From Kutzneria sp044547355 (lineage in GTDB: Bacteria > Actinomycetota > Actinomycetes > Mycobacteriales > Pseudonocardiaceae), in contig NZ_JBIUAG010000009.1 of assembly GCF_044547355.1 (NCBI RefSeq), forward strand, positions 62,001-126,000: a stretch of 64,000 nt of DNA. The letters run 5' to 3'. Below, in pieces: positions 1 through 9,142 of the stretch (its first letter is position 1; every line of letters begins with the position of its first letter). Both the position numbers and the translations under genes were made by a program. Under the pieces are notes generated by a model that did not search any database, was not told the DNA's origin, and saw nothing but the letters and a program-made list of their open reading frames with translations.

Positions 1-113
1 ACGACGCTGACGGCGAAGCCCTGCCGCCGCAGCAGGTGGTAGACCTGCTCCCAGCCGGCGCCGTCGACGAAGCCGCCGTGCACCAGCACGACGTTGTTCG
101 GTCTCACGGACAT
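1..113 (-). CDS. Alpha/beta hydrolase, N-terminal fragment cut by window edge
   Basis: Only the first 38 codons are in the window; the gene runs off the left edge. The visible protein starts MSVRPNNVVLVHGGFVDGAGW. The strand-plus-HG segment (VVLVHGGF) is the oxyanion-hole region that opens small esterase-type alpha/beta hydrolases, normally about 230 residues long. The same N-terminal pattern appears in the complete hydrolase at 57724-58401 (VVLVHGAWHGPWCW), so the two are probably paralogues. The nucleophile and catalytic His lie outside the window, so activity cannot be judged. Confidence 0.7.
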   Translation of the reverse strand, partial: MSVRPNNVVLVHGGFVDGAGWEQVYHLLRRQGFAVSV

Positions 114-156
114 TCGCGTACTCCTCACGGACGACCATGCGGGGTCATGATCATCT

Positions 157-166
157 GTGTCGACAC
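157..166. promoter_or_regulatory. 10-bp palindrome upstream of the edge hydrolase
   Basis: GTGTCGACAC is a perfect palindrome about 45 bp upstream of the ATG at 113 (minus strand), in the short gap before the DoxX gene. The position would suit an operator. Nothing in the sequence identifies a binding protein, and a palindrome this short can occur by chance. Confidence 0.25.
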
Positions 167-222
167 CCTAGTTCGGCCGGGCCGCGAAGTCCGGGCCCGC
201 GCGGGCCGCTGGCACCTGGGGG

Positions 223-594
223 TCACGACGGTGTCCCAAGGTGCACATAAAACGTCAGCCCGCACAGGAAACAGGTCAGCAGCAGGAACGCCCCGGCCGA
301 CACGAACGGCTCGGCCTTGGGCACCCGGGCCCGCAGCAGATAGGCCAGCGCCCCGACGAAGTAGCCGATCAGGCCGACCGCCGCCGCCACCCGGACCGGC
401 CACCAGAACAACCCGACCACCAGGCCGGCCACCGCGGCGCACTCCGCGGCGGCCAGCAGCCACAGCTTGTCCACGGGAAAGCCCACCGCCCGCATGCCGA
501 GCACCTGGCGCTCGTCGCGCGCCAGCTTGCCCCGCGCCGACGGGACCAGCAAACCGGCCAGCAGCAACGAGGCCAGCCACTCCACGACGATCAT
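223..594 (-). CDS. DoxX-like integral membrane protein
   Basis: This 123-residue protein is almost entirely hydrophobic, with about four membrane segments (residues 5-17, 44-62, 66-86 and 98-117) and the short basic loop after the first helix typical of small DoxX-family proteins. DoxX-like proteins are found with oxidoreductases or exporters, but their biochemical role is mostly unknown. The ATG overlaps the stop codon of the MFS exporter upstream by 4 nt, so the two are translationally coupled. In this context it is more likely an accessory membrane protein to the exporter than a quinol oxidase subunit. Family call moderately sure, function not. Confidence 0.7.
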   Translation of the reverse strand: MIVVEWLASLLLAGLLVPSARGKLARDERQVLGMRAVGFPVDKLWLLAAAECAAVAGLVVGLFWWPVRVAAAVGLIGYFVGALAYLLRARVPKAEPFVSAGAFLLLTCFLCGLTFYVHLGTPS

Positions 595-2024
595 TCCGAG
601 CGGGTCTCCTTGCGGGGCATCACGAACGACAGCGCGAAGCCGATCGCGACGATCAGGGCCAGGGCCAGATAGGCGTTGCGGTAACCGTCCTCATGGTAGA
701 AGGCGGTGCCCTGGGAGACCGTCGAACTGGCGTTCAACACGGTGAAGGTGATCTGCGCGGCGAAGGTGGCCACCAGCCCGAGGATCATCAGCGACATGCC
801 GCTGGCCTGGGCCTGCTCCTTGGTGGAGACCGATTCCACCACCAGGATGGGGGTGCAGCCGAAGACGATGCCGGCTCCCAGCGCGGCCAGCACGCCGGTG
901 CTGATGATCTGTGTGGCGTCGCGGTGGAAGAAGGCCTGCAACACAAGGCCGACGATCATCACCGGCACCGCCGCCAGCCAGATGGTCCGGCTGCCGAAGC
1001 GCCGGGAGCCGTAGGCCGCGAGCGAGCCGATCACGAACATCACGATGCCGGCCGGCAGGTTGACCAGCGCGCCGTGCACGGCGGTCCAGCCCAGCCCGTC
1101 GGAGACGCCGGGAATGCTCGGGTACAGCGGAATGACCACCGTCATGACGCCGAGCGCGGCCAGCGCGGTGCCCTGGATCAGCGAGGAGGCGGTCAGCACG
1201 GTGGCGACCTTCCGGCGCGACAGCATCGACAGGTTCAGGATGGGGTTGCGGGCCCGCCGCTCGACGAACACGAAGCCCACCAGCACCAGCAGGCCGATCG
1301 CGACCGGGCCGAGCACCTGGCCGCTGGCCCAGCCCAGGTCCGAGCCCCGGCCGATGCCGGACATCACCGCGAGCACGCCCAGGCCCAGCAACACGCCGCC
1401 GGCCCAGTCGAAGCCGCCGCGGTCGGCGTGCCGGGGCGTCTCCGGCAGCACGGTCACGATCAGCACCAGCCCGATGACCGTGCAGGTGGCGATGAACCAC
1501 ATGGCGCCGTGGAAGGCGAAGCCGTCCAGCAGCCAGCCGGCGATCAGCGGGCCGACGGCGACGACCCCGCCCAGGGCCGCCCCGATGGCGCCGGTGATGC
1601 CGGGCAGCTTGGCCGCCGGCACGACGTCGCGGGCGGCGGCCAGCGCCAGGGCGGCGACCGGCACGTAGAAGGCGGCGACGGCCCGGCCGACCAGCAGCAC
1701 GTCGTAGGAGGTGGCCAGGGCGCACATGATGTCGCCGACCAGGCCGATGAGGACCAGCGCGAGCATCACCTTGCGCTTGCCGACCATGTCGCTGAGCTTG
1801 ACGGCGAAGGGCAGCAGCAGGGTGCCGATCAGCGCGTAGACGACGTTGAACCAGACGATCTGGGTGGTGTGGAACGTCTGGGCCACCTGGGCCTGGGCCA
1901 CGGTGGCGATCGCCTGCGACATGTTGACCAGCTGGGCCGGCCATAGCAGGGCGACCGCGGTGAGCCAGAAGGGTCTTGACGCCAAGGCCAGGTTTCTTTG
2001 CGAGACCGCGACTGCGGGGTCCAT
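591..2024 (-). CDS. MFS drug transporter, 14-TM DHA2 type
   Basis: The 477-residue product has the DHA2 layout. The first helix starts near residue 18. The loop between helices 2 and 3 carries KLSDMVGKRKVM, a form of MFS motif A (GxLaDrxGrkxxl). Acidic or basic cytoplasmic linkers (for example PETPRHADRGGFDW near 200) separate the two halves, and the length fits 14 helices. Such proteins export drugs or organic compounds with proton exchange. The start ATG has AGAGGA 8 nt upstream. The stop overlaps the DoxX start. A palindromic operator candidate lies 55 bp upstream, but no regulator gene is adjacent. Substrate unknown. Confidence 0.88.
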   Translation of the reverse strand: MDPAVAVSQRNLALASRPFWLTAVALLWPAQLVNMSQAIATVAQAQVAQTFHTTQIVWFNVVYALIGTLLLPFAVKLSDMVGKRKVMLALVLIGLVGDIMCALATSYDVLLVGRAVAAFYVPVAALALAAARDVVPAAKLPGITGAIGAALGGVVAVGPLIAGWLLDGFAFHGAMWFIATCTVIGLVLIVTVLPETPRHADRGGFDWAGGVLLGLGVLAVMSGIGRGSDLGWASGQVLGPVAIGLLVLVGFVFVERRARNPILNLSMLSRRKVATVLTASSLIQGTALAALGVMTVVIPLYPSIPGVSDGLGWTAVHGALVNLPAGIVMFVIGSLAAYGSRRFGSRTIWLAAVPVMIVGLVLQAFFHRDATQIISTGVLAALGAGIVFGCTPILVVESVSTKEQAQASGMSLMILGLVATFAAQITFTVLNASSTVSQGTAFYHEDGYRNAYLALALIVAIGFALSFVMPRKETRSE

Positions 2025-2077
2025 GGCGGTTCCTCTCCCGGGACCGGACTACACTGTCCACACTGGTCGCCCAGTAG

Positions 2078-2091
2078 ACCGACCGTTCGGT
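2078..2091. promoter_or_regulatory. Operator-like inverted repeat upstream of MFS gene
   Basis: ACCGACCGTTCGGT has 5-bp perfect arms (ACCGA/TCGGT) around a 4-bp centre, the look of a TetR-family operator. It lies between the MFS gene (start 2024, minus) and the CocE gene (start 2213, plus). Being nearer the exporter, it probably controls it. No TetR gene is adjacent, so the regulator would act from elsewhere. Confidence 0.4.
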
Positions 2092-2180
2092 TGACAGACA
2101 AGGACGTCCGCGTTACGACTTGCGTCCGACGGCGTTAGCAGTTCTAACTGCGGCCGGCCTCCGCCTCGGTGATACTGTCA

Positions 2181-2196
2181 CGGAACAGTTATTCCG
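2181..2196. promoter_or_regulatory. 16-bp palindromic element, copy 1, upstream of a CocE gene
   Basis: CGGAACAGTTATTCCG has arms CGGAA and TTCCG around six bases. The identical 16-mer occurs at 19681-19696 upstream of the second CocE/NonD hydrolase. It ends 16 bp before the ATG at 2213, followed by a purine-rich Shine-Dalgarno stretch (AAGGGTGGGA). Two identical copies at the same position before two genes of one family argue for a shared repressor or activator site. The element also shows that the true start is 2213 and not the in-frame TTG at 2120, which would place the site inside the coding region. Confidence 0.7.
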
Positions 2197-2212
2197 AAGG
2201 GTGGGACACCGC

Positions 2213-3748
2213 ATGTCCGAGGCCAAGCCGGCCGGCCTGTCCGCTCGTGCGCTCGGCGTGGTCCACCGGCTGCTGTTGGGCCTGCCGCCGGCGCGCACGG
2301 CGTACACCGTGCAGCGCGGCCTGCGTGTGCCCACCCGTGACGGCGCGGAGCTGGTCACCGATCACTACGCCCCGATGGACCGGGCCTACGGCACCGTGCT
2401 GATCCGCACCCCGTATCCCCGTGGTCTGCCGGAAAGCCTGCTGCACGGCCGAATGCTGGCCGCGCGCGGCTATCACACGCTGATCCAGAGCGTGCGCGGC
2501 ACCGGCGGCTCGACCGGCGACTTCCGGCCGATCGCCCAGGAGGCGGCCGACGCCCAGGACGTCGTCGCGTGGCTGCGGACGCAGCCCTGGTTCACCGGCA
2601 CGCTGGCCACGCTGGGCGGCTCCTACCTCGGCTGGGCCCAGTGGGCGCTGCTCCAGGACCCGCCGCCGGAGCTGCGCGCGGCCGTCGTTCTGGTCGGCCC
2701 GCACGACTTCCGGCGGGTCATCCGCGGCACGGGCTCGTTCGCGCTGGGCGACTTCTTCGGCTGGAGCTCGGCGATGGTGGCCCAGCGGCAGGGCATGCGC
2801 GCCGTCGTCGCGGCCCGCCGGCACGTGGCGGCCGCCCTGCGGGCGCGGTCGGCGACGGCGGTCGCCGGCGCCCCCTGGTTCACGCAGTGGTTGGACCACA
2901 AGGACATCGAGGACCCGTTCTGGCAGCCCTACCAGGCCCCGTCGGCGCTGCGGGACACCAAGATCCCGGTGCTGCTGGTCGGCGGCTGGCACGATGTCTT
3001 CGTCGACCAGACGCTGGAGCAGTACCGCCGGCTGCGGGAGCACAATCCCGACGTGGCGCTGACGATCGGCCCGTGGACGCACATGGACACCGCCGTGAAG
3101 GCGGCCCGGGTCGTCGATCCGGAGGCGTTGGCCTGGTTCGACCAGCACATCGCCGGCGCCGCCCCGAGGCGTAAAACCCCGGTCCGGGTGCACGTCACCG
3201 GGGCCGGCCAGTGGCGGTCCCTGGCGGCGTGGCCGCCGGCCACCACCGACCGGGTGTACGGCGTGGACTCGACCGGTCTGCTCACCGCGTCGCCCGGCCA
3301 GGGCGCCGTCGAGTTCGACTACAACCCCGACGATCCCACGCCTTCGGTCGGGGGACGGCACATGTCGCCCGGCGCGGGCCGGCAGGACAACACCAAGCTG
3401 GAGCAGCGGGCCGACGTCGTCGTCTTCACCTCCGCCCCGTTCGACCACGACACCGAGATCGTCGGCGCGCCCCGGCTGCGGATCGACATCGGCACGACGG
3501 CCCCGCTGTTCGCACGACTGTGCGAAGTGGACAGTCGCGGCCGGTCGTGGAACGTCACCGAGACCTTCACCTGGCTGTCCGGGCCGGGCGAGGTCGAACT
3601 CGGCCAGTGCGCGCACCGTTTTCGCGCCGGCAGCCGACTGCGCCTGCAACTGTCCGGCGGCGCGTATCCGCGCTACTCGGCGCATCCCGAACCGGTCCAC
3701 TACCGCGTCGCGTGCTCTCGTGCACTGTTGACGGTTCCGGTGGCCTGA
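2213..3748 (+). CDS. CocE/NonD-family hydrolase (X-Pro dipeptidyl-peptidase fold)
   Basis: The 511-residue protein has the full CocE/NonD layout: an alpha/beta hydrolase core from about residue 35 with VRGTGGSTG (oxyanion region), the nucleophile motif LGGSYLG (Ser137), the acid/His region (HDVF then GPWTHMD), and a C-terminal jelly-roll (about 290-511) as in X-prolyl dipeptidyl aminopeptidase. The family hydrolyses esters and amides such as cocaine, acyl-peptides and beta-lactam side chains; the substrate here is unknown. There is no signal peptide, so it is cytoplasmic, unlike its secreted relative at 19715-21376. The start ATG 2213 was chosen for its RBS and because the shared palindrome lies just upstream. 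Confidence 0.88.
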   Translation: MSEAKPAGLSARALGVVHRLLLGLPPARTAYTVQRGLRVPTRDGAELVTDHYAPMDRAYGTVLIRTPYPRGLPESLLHGRMLAARGYHTLIQSVRGTGGSTGDFRPIAQEAADAQDVVAWLRTQPWFTGTLATLGGSYLGWAQWALLQDPPPELRAAVVLVGPHDFRRVIRGTGSFALGDFFGWSSAMVAQRQGMRAVVAARRHVAAALRARSATAVAGAPWFTQWLDHKDIEDPFWQPYQAPSALRDTKIPVLLVGGWHDVFVDQTLEQYRRLREHNPDVALTIGPWTHMDTAVKAARVVDPEALAWFDQHIAGAAPRRKTPVRVHVTGAGQWRSLAAWPPATTDRVYGVDSTGLLTASPGQGAVEFDYNPDDPTPSVGGRHMSPGAGRQDNTKLEQRADVVVFTSAPFDHDTEIVGAPRLRIDIGTTAPLFARLCEVDSRGRSWNVTETFTWLSGPGEVELGQCAHRFRAGSRLRLQLSGGAYPRYSAHPEPVHYRVACSRALLTVPVA

Positions 3749-3829
3749 GAATTCGTCACGCCCGTCCGATCGGACTACAGTTGCCCAGCCACGCCAACTA
3801 GCCGAGGTCGGCCTGGGAGTTCAGCACAT

Positions 3830-6610
3830 ATGACGCCCGCCCTCACCATCCGCCTGCTCGGCCCGGTCCGCGTCGAACTAGGCACGGAGGTCCTCGAGTC
3901 CGGCCCGCCGCAGCAACAGGCGACGCTGGCGGTGCTCGCGCTCAACGCCGGCACGCCGACGCCGGTGGAGCAGATCGCCGCGGCGATCTGGGGCGACCGC
4001 CAGCCCAGCAGCGCCTACGGCACCGTGCGCACGTGCGTCTACCGGCTGCGGAAGATCCTGAACGGGGACGACGCGCGCATCGAGTCGTCGAGCCAGGGCT
4101 ACCTGCTGCGCACCGCGCCGGACGTGATCGACCTGCGCCGGTTCGAGGCGCTGGTGGACGAGGCCAGGTCGGACAAGGCGACGCGGGAGCGGGCCGACCG
4201 GCTCCGTGCGGCGATCGATCTGTGGCGCGGCGACGCCTTCGCCGGGCTGTGCGGCGAGTACTTCGAGGACCGACGCACCCGGCTGGCCGGCGAGCGGCTC
4301 ACGGCCGTGCAGGACTGGTGCGAGGCGGCGCTGGAACTCGACCAGGCCGACCGCACGGTGGCGGCGCTGCACGAGCTGATCGCCACCGACCCGTTCCAGG
4401 AACGCTCGCACGAGCTGCTCATGCTGGCCCTGGTCCGGCTGGGCCAGCGGGCCGAGGCGCTGGAGGTCTACGACCGGATCCGCCGCCGGCTGGCCGACGA
4501 GCTCGGCATCGACCCCGGCCCGCGGCTGCGTGAGCTGCACGAGCGGGTGCTCCGCTCCGACCCGACCCTGCTGCACGCGCCCGAGCCGGTCGAGCCGGCG
4601 TACACGCCGATCCCGGCCCAGCTGCCCAGCGACGTGATGGCGTTCAGCGGCCGTGACGACGAGGTCGCCGACGCCCTGGCGGCGGCCGCCCCGGTCACGC
4701 TCATCCACGGCACCGCCGGCATCGGCAAGACCACGCTGGCGGTGCACGTCGCGCACCTGATCGCCGCCGACTTCCCCGACGGCCAGCTGTTCGTCAACCT
4801 CCAGGGCTTCTACCACAACATGTCCCCCGTGCCGCCGAGCACCGCGATCCGATCCCTGTTGGAGGGACTGGGCGTGCCGACCGCGCAGGTGCCCGACGAC
4901 CTGCCCGCGCAGACCGCGTACTACCGGAGCGTGATGGCCGGCAAGCGCTGCCTGATCGTGCTGGACAACGCCCGCGACTCCCAGCAGGTGCTGCCGCTGC
5001 TGCCGGGCAACGCCCGCTGCGCGGTGATCGTGACGACCCGGACCATGCTGACCCAGCTGGTGATGGCCACCGGTGCGCACGTTATCGAGCTCGACCTGCT
5101 GTCGCCGGCGGCCGCCGAGCAGTTCCTGCGGGCCCGGCTCGGCAGCCGCCGGGTCGACGCCGAACCGGCCGCCGTCCGGCAGATCGTGGCCAAGTGCGCG
5201 CGGCTGCCGCTGGCCCTGGCGATCACCGCCGCCCGCGCGGCGCTGCGGCCCCGCCTGCCGCTGGCCGGCATCGTCGACGAGCTCGCCGACGCGCACAGCT
5301 CGCTGGACGCCTTCGCCAGCCCCGATCCCGACCTGGACGTGCGGTCGGTGATCTCCTGGTCGTACATCGCGCTGTCCCCGGAGGCGGCCCGCCTGTTCCG
5401 GATGCTGTCGCTGCACCCCGGCATGGCGTTCGACCTGGCCGTCGCCGCGAACCTGTTCGGCGCCAAGCGATCCGTGGTCGCGCCGCTGGTCGAGGAGCTG
5501 ATCGGCGCGCACCTGATCGAACAGCCCGGGCCGCGGCGCTACAGCTGGCACGACCTGATCCGCGCGGCCGCGGCGGAGGAGCTGGCCAAGCACGAGGAGG
5601 ACGCGAAGCCGGCGTTCTCCCGGCTGCTCGACTACTACCTGCGGTCGACGTCCAGCGTGGCGGCCATGTTCTCCAAGAACCACCACCTGCCGCCGTTTCG
5701 CGCGCCCGAGCCCCTGGCCCCCGAGCCGGACACGTTCACCGACTACAAGGCCGCCTTCGACTGGCTGTCCGAGCGGTACACCACCGTGCTGGAGCTCATC
5801 GAGCAGGCGTGCCGGCACGGGCACCCCGCGACGGCGTGGCGGCTGGCCTGGTGCATCCGGCACTTCCAGGACCGCCAGGGCCACTGGCGGGACAGCCTGG
5901 CCGTGCAGACCACCGCGCTCAAGGCCGCGGAGCTGGCTGGCGAGCCCGTCGGCGTCGCGTACGCCCATCGCGGCCTGGCCCGGGCGTGGACCCTGCTCAA
6001 GGACTACGCCGCCGCCGAGACGCACATCAAGGCGGCGACCGACTTCTTCGAGTCCACCGGCGACCACATGGAGGAGGCCTACTGCAAGCGCCAGCACTCG
6101 TGGATCGTGGAGTTGCAGGGCGACGACCTCGGCGCGCTGGCGCTGACCCGCGAGGCGGTGGCGATCTTCCGGGACCTGGACTGGAAACCGGGGCTGGCGG
6201 GCAGCCTCAACGCCGCCGCCTGGTACGAGATGCTGACCGGCCACGCGGCCAGGGCCATCGTCCTCGGCCGGGAGAGCGTCGCGATCTTCGAGACCGTCGC
6301 GGACCTCTACGGCCTTGGCGAGGCGCTGGGCACGCTCGGCATCTCCTATCTCGTCGCCGGCGAGCCGCAGCTCGCCGCCGACACGCTGGAGCAGGCGCTG
6401 AGCCTGCACACCAGGACCAACAGCTTCACCGACCAGGCCGGGGTGCTCCGCCGGCTCGTCGACGTGCACGCCCGGCTCGGCAACACCGCGCGGTCCGAGG
6501 AACTCCGGGCCCGCTACGACGTGCTGACCGCCACCCTCACCGACGAGGAGCGCGAGTCGATCGCCGTCCACTTCCGGCTCGGCGTCGAGTCAGAAAGCGC
6601 CACGCCGTAG
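3830..6610 (+). CDS. AfsR/SARP-family transcriptional regulator with NB-ARC and TPR domains
   Basis: This 926-residue regulator has an OmpR-type winged helix (about 1-95, beginning LTIRLLGPVRVEL), a bacterial transcriptional activation domain (about 100-245, ending GIDPGPRLRELHERVL), an NB-ARC ATPase with an intact P-loop GTAGIGKTTLA (from 294) and LIVLDNARD as Walker B, then a helical TPR-like region to the end. AfsR-type proteins activate secondary-metabolite or developmental promoters, with ATP and phosphorylation modulating DNA binding. The nearest genes are hydrolases and regulators, so the target is unclear. Its 3' end overlaps the convergent LuxR gene by 21 nt. A second, divergent SARP sits at 41368-44274. 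Confidence 0.93.
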   Translation: MTPALTIRLLGPVRVELGTEVLESGPPQQQATLAVLALNAGTPTPVEQIAAAIWGDRQPSSAYGTVRTCVYRLRKILNGDDARIESSSQGYLLRTAPDVIDLRRFEALVDEARSDKATRERADRLRAAIDLWRGDAFAGLCGEYFEDRRTRLAGERLTAVQDWCEAALELDQADRTVAALHELIATDPFQERSHELLMLALVRLGQRAEALEVYDRIRRRLADELGIDPGPRLRELHERVLRSDPTLLHAPEPVEPAYTPIPAQLPSDVMAFSGRDDEVADALAAAAPVTLIHGTAGIGKTTLAVHVAHLIAADFPDGQLFVNLQGFYHNMSPVPPSTAIRSLLEGLGVPTAQVPDDLPAQTAYYRSVMAGKRCLIVLDNARDSQQVLPLLPGNARCAVIVTTRTMLTQLVMATGAHVIELDLLSPAAAEQFLRARLGSRRVDAEPAAVRQIVAKCARLPLALAITAARAALRPRLPLAGIVDELADAHSSLDAFASPDPDLDVRSVISWSYIALSPEAARLFRMLSLHPGMAFDLAVAANLFGAKRSVVAPLVEELIGAHLIEQPGPRRYSWHDLIRAAAAEELAKHEEDAKPAFSRLLDYYLRSTSSVAAMFSKNHHLPPFRAPEPLAPEPDTFTDYKAAFDWLSERYTTVLELIEQACRHGHPATAWRLAWCIRHFQDRQGHWRDSLAVQTTALKAAELAGEPVGVAYAHRGLARAWTLLKDYAAAETHIKAATDFFESTGDHMEEAYCKRQHSWIVELQGDDLGALALTREAVAIFRDLDWKPGLAGSLNAAAWYEMLTGHAARAIVLGRESVAIFETVADLYGLGEALGTLGISYLVAGEPQLAADTLEQALSLHTRTNSFTDQAGVLRRLVDVHARLGNTARSEELRARYDVLTATLTDEERESIAVHFRLGVESESATP

Positions 6611-7252
6611 CGCGTAGGACACCGCGTGGGCCCGGTTGCGCAGGTCCAGCCGGCGCATCAGGTCGGCCAGCACCTTCTTGATCGTCCGCTCCGAGTAGTT
6701 CATCTTGGTGGCGATGTAGGAGGTGTCCATGCCCTCCGCCACCAGCCGCAGCACGTCCACCTCGCGGCTGGTCAGGCCGTTGGGCTGCACCTCGACCGGG
6801 GCCATCATGTTGCGCTGCAGCATGCGCTGCTCCTCGATCAGCCAGCGGGTGATCCGGCTCGGCAGCAGCGCCTGGCCGGTGGCCACCGCGTGCACGATGC
6901 CGTGCACGGTGCGGGCGTTGAGGTCCCGGATGTGCACGATGCCCGCCACCCCCGCCCCGAAGATCGCCGGCAGCTGGCCCTCCCGGACCGCGTCCGTGGC
7001 CAGCACGATCGCCTGCTCCGGGTTCTCCGCCGCCCGCCAGGCCGCCGTCAGGTCCTCGATGAACTCGTCGGTGACCGTCGCCGCCACCGCCAGCACCACG
7101 TCCGCCGTGCGCGGGTTGTCGCCTCGCACCACTTCCGGGCCCGCCAGCAGGGCCCACACTCGCTGACGCTGGTCCGCCTCCGGCGACACCACCGCCACCA
7201 CGGTCCGACGCGCCGACTCCGGCTCAGGACAGACATACAGGGGTACGGACAT
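6590..7252 (-). CDS. LuxR/NarL-type regulator with degenerate receiver-like domain
   Basis: The 220-residue protein ends in a clear GerE/LuxR helix-turn-helix (about 150-215: LTSREVDVLRLVAEGM, then YSERTIKKVLADLMRRL). The N-terminal half has the length and hydrophobic pattern of a response-regulator receiver, but the acidic pair and the phospho-acceptor Asp are not visible (ADVVLAVAATV occupies the beta-3 position). It is probably an orphan, phosphorylation-independent regulator. ATG 7252 is preceded by AAGGGG; the GTG at 7270 would overlap that RBS. The regulator at 13762-14388 shares the size and HTH signature (YSERTIK-VL), so the two are paralogues. Target genes are not evident; the carboxylesterase upstream is divergent from it. 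Confidence 0.82.
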   Translation of the reverse strand: MSVPLYVCPEPESARRTVVAVVSPEADQRQRVWALLAGPEVVRGDNPRTADVVLAVAATVTDEFIEDLTAAWRAAENPEQAIVLATDAVREGQLPAIFGAGVAGIVHIRDLNARTVHGIVHAVATGQALLPSRITRWLIEEQRMLQRNMMAPVEVQPNGLTSREVDVLRLVAEGMDTSYIATKMNYSERTIKKVLADLMRRLDLRNRAHAVSYALRRGAF

Positions 7253-7306
7253 ATCCCCTTGCTCCTTCACGGACGTCCAGTAGTCGCCCTATACGATCAT
7301 GGCCGC

Positions 7307-7327
7307 ATCTACGCGGTATCTACGCGG
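7307..7327. repeat. Short tandem direct repeat in divergent promoter region
   Basis: ATCTACGCGG occurs twice with an 11-bp period (7307-7316 and 7318-7327) between the divergent LuxR gene and the carboxylesterase gene. Near one helical turn apart, the copies could be a regulator binding site, possibly for the adjacent LuxR protein. Short enough to be chance. Confidence 0.3.
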
Positions 7328-7465
7328 CAATGGCCGGGGTGTGTCCGAAAGTGCGCGTCGAAGTGTCCGCGCAGGCAACCGGCGGCCGACAACAGCTGGG
7401 CGACAGGTTCCGCTGTTACGTTTCCACCACACGACACAATTCACCGATAAACTCTGGGGAATCGA

Positions 7466-9142
7466 GTGAAAACGACCGCCCTGCTGGCCGTCGCCGGCGT
7501 TGTGGGCCTGGTGTTCCCGGCCGCCGCCCCGTATTCGGCGTCCGGAATCCACGAAAGCCCGACCATTGTGCGGACCGCCGCCGGCAAGGTCCGCGGCGTC
7601 CAGGGCACCGGCTACACACAATGGCTGGGCATTCCCTACGCGGCCGATCCGTCCGGCGCGAATCGCTGGCAGCCGCCGCGCCCGGTCCCGGCCTGGTCAG
7701 GTGTGCGCGACGCCACCGCCTTCGGCGACCGGTGCGCGCAGAACAGCACCTGGGATCCCGGCTACGAGAAGGCGGTCACCACCGAGGATTGCCTGTCCCT
7801 CAACGTCTACGCCCCCGACAACGCGCCCGCGCGGACGCCCGTGCTGGTCTGGATCCACGGCGGCGGCCTGGTCAACGGGGCCGGTCAGGACTACAACCCG
7901 CGCGAGTTCGTCGAGCAGACCGGCGCGGTGGTCGTCACCGTCAACTACCGCCTGGGCGTGCTCGGCACGCTCAACCTGCCCCCGCTCGTCGGCGGCAACT
8001 ACGGGTTTCTCGACCAGCAGGCCGCGCTGCGCTGGGTGCACGCCAACATCGCCGGCTTCGGCGGCGACCCGGCGAACGTGACCCTGCTCGGCCAGTCGGC
8101 CGGCGCCGGGGCCGTGTGCAACCAACTCGCCTCGCCCACCGCGAAGGGGCTGTTCTCGCGCGCGGTCCTGATGAGCGGCGGTGGCTGTAGCCTGCTGCCC
8201 GCGGCAACCGGCCAGGCGCAGAGCGAGGCCTTCGCGCAGGCCGTCGGCTGCGGCGGCGCAGTGGACGTGCTGGCCTGTCTACGGGCCGCGCCCGCCGCGG
8301 ATCTGCTTGCCGCGCAACAGAAGGCCCCGGTCGCTCCCTCCATGGGCGGCGCCGCCTTCCCGGCCGACCCGGGCGCGGTCATCCAGACCGGCGACTTCAA
8401 CCGCGTCCCGGTGCTGATCGGTCAGACCGACGCCGAACGCAGCCTGTTCACCTTCCAGGCGTACGACTACCTCGGCGCCCCCATGACCGCCGCGCAGTAC
8501 GAGGCGTCCGTGCGCGCGGCCTACGGCGCCAACGCCGACAAGGTGCTGGCCGAGTATCCGCTGAGCGCGTACCCGACGCCGGGCCAGGCCTGGTCGGCCG
8601 CGCAGAACGGCTCCAGCATGTACGCCCGGCAGCAGCTCATGGCCACGCTGTCGAAGTGGGTTCCCACCTACGCCTACGAGTTCGCCGAGAGCGACACCCC
8701 GCACTACGTCTCGCTCTTCCTCGCCCAGCAGGCCGGGCCGCCGGCCCGCGACTACCCGTTCGGCGGCGCGGTCCACAACGACGATCTCGGCTACCTCTGG
8801 GACTACCTGGGCCAGACGCTGCCCTACGACGACGACCAGCTGGAGCTGTCCCGGCAGATGATCGGTTACTGGGGCCGGTTCGCCGCCTCGGGCGACCCGA
8901 ACGGCGTCGGCGGGCCGGCCTGGCCGAGGTACCGGCCGGCGCCGGGCGAGATGATGTCCCTGGTCGCCTGCGACACGCCGCCGGCAGGCAATCGGGCGCC
9001 GGCTGCCTGCTCGCACGTCTTCGGGGATTTCGCCCAGGAGCACGATCTCGGCTTCTGGGCCGGGCTGAACGGCGCTACCGCCACCGGTACAAATCCCGCA
9101 GCAGCGATATCTCCGCCCCGTGGTGCAACAGTTCACGGTTGA
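7466..9142 (+). CDS. Secreted type B carboxylesterase
   Basis: The 558-residue product begins with a Sec signal peptide (about 1-25) and then shows the type B carboxylesterase pattern: GIPYAADP near the N-terminus, EDCLSLNVY, the oxyanion motif WIHGGG, and the nucleophile elbow GQSAGAGAV with Ser211. A conserved HNDDLGY segment in the C-terminal third supplies the His region. Such enzymes hydrolyse carboxylic esters outside the cell. The GTG start has GGGGAA 5 nt upstream. The last 68 nt run antisense to the DinB-like gene, an unusually long convergent overlap; the final 20 residues are low complexity and probably not needed for the fold. Confidence 0.9.
   Translation: MKTTALLAVAGVVGLVFPAAAPYSASGIHESPTIVRTAAGKVRGVQGTGYTQWLGIPYAADPSGANRWQPPRPVPAWSGVRDATAFGDRCAQNSTWDPGYEKAVTTEDCLSLNVYAPDNAPARTPVLVWIHGGGLVNGAGQDYNPREFVEQTGAVVVTVNYRLGVLGTLNLPPLVGGNYGFLDQQAALRWVHANIAGFGGDPANVTLLGQSAGAGAVCNQLASPTAKGLFSRAVLMSGGGCSLLPAATGQAQSEAFAQAVGCGGAVDVLACLRAAPAADLLAAQQKAPVAPSMGGAAFPADPGAVIQTGDFNRVPVLIGQTDAERSLFTFQAYDYLGAPMTAAQYEASVRAAYGANADKVLAEYPLSAYPTPGQAWSAAQNGSSMYARQQLMATLSKWVPTYAYEFAESDTPHYVSLFLAQQAGPPARDYPFGGAVHNDDLGYLWDYLGQTLPYDDDQLELSRQMIGYWGRFAASGDPNGVGGPAWPRYRPAPGEMMSLVACDTPPAGNRAPAACSHVFGDFAQEHDLGFWAGLNGATATGTNPAAAISPPRGATVHG

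Noticed and set aside
3878..6571. An 897-codon minus-strand frame opposite the SARP gene
   Set aside because: No domain, composition typical of a shadow frame; the plus strand has a complete SARP-NB-ARC-TPR protein.
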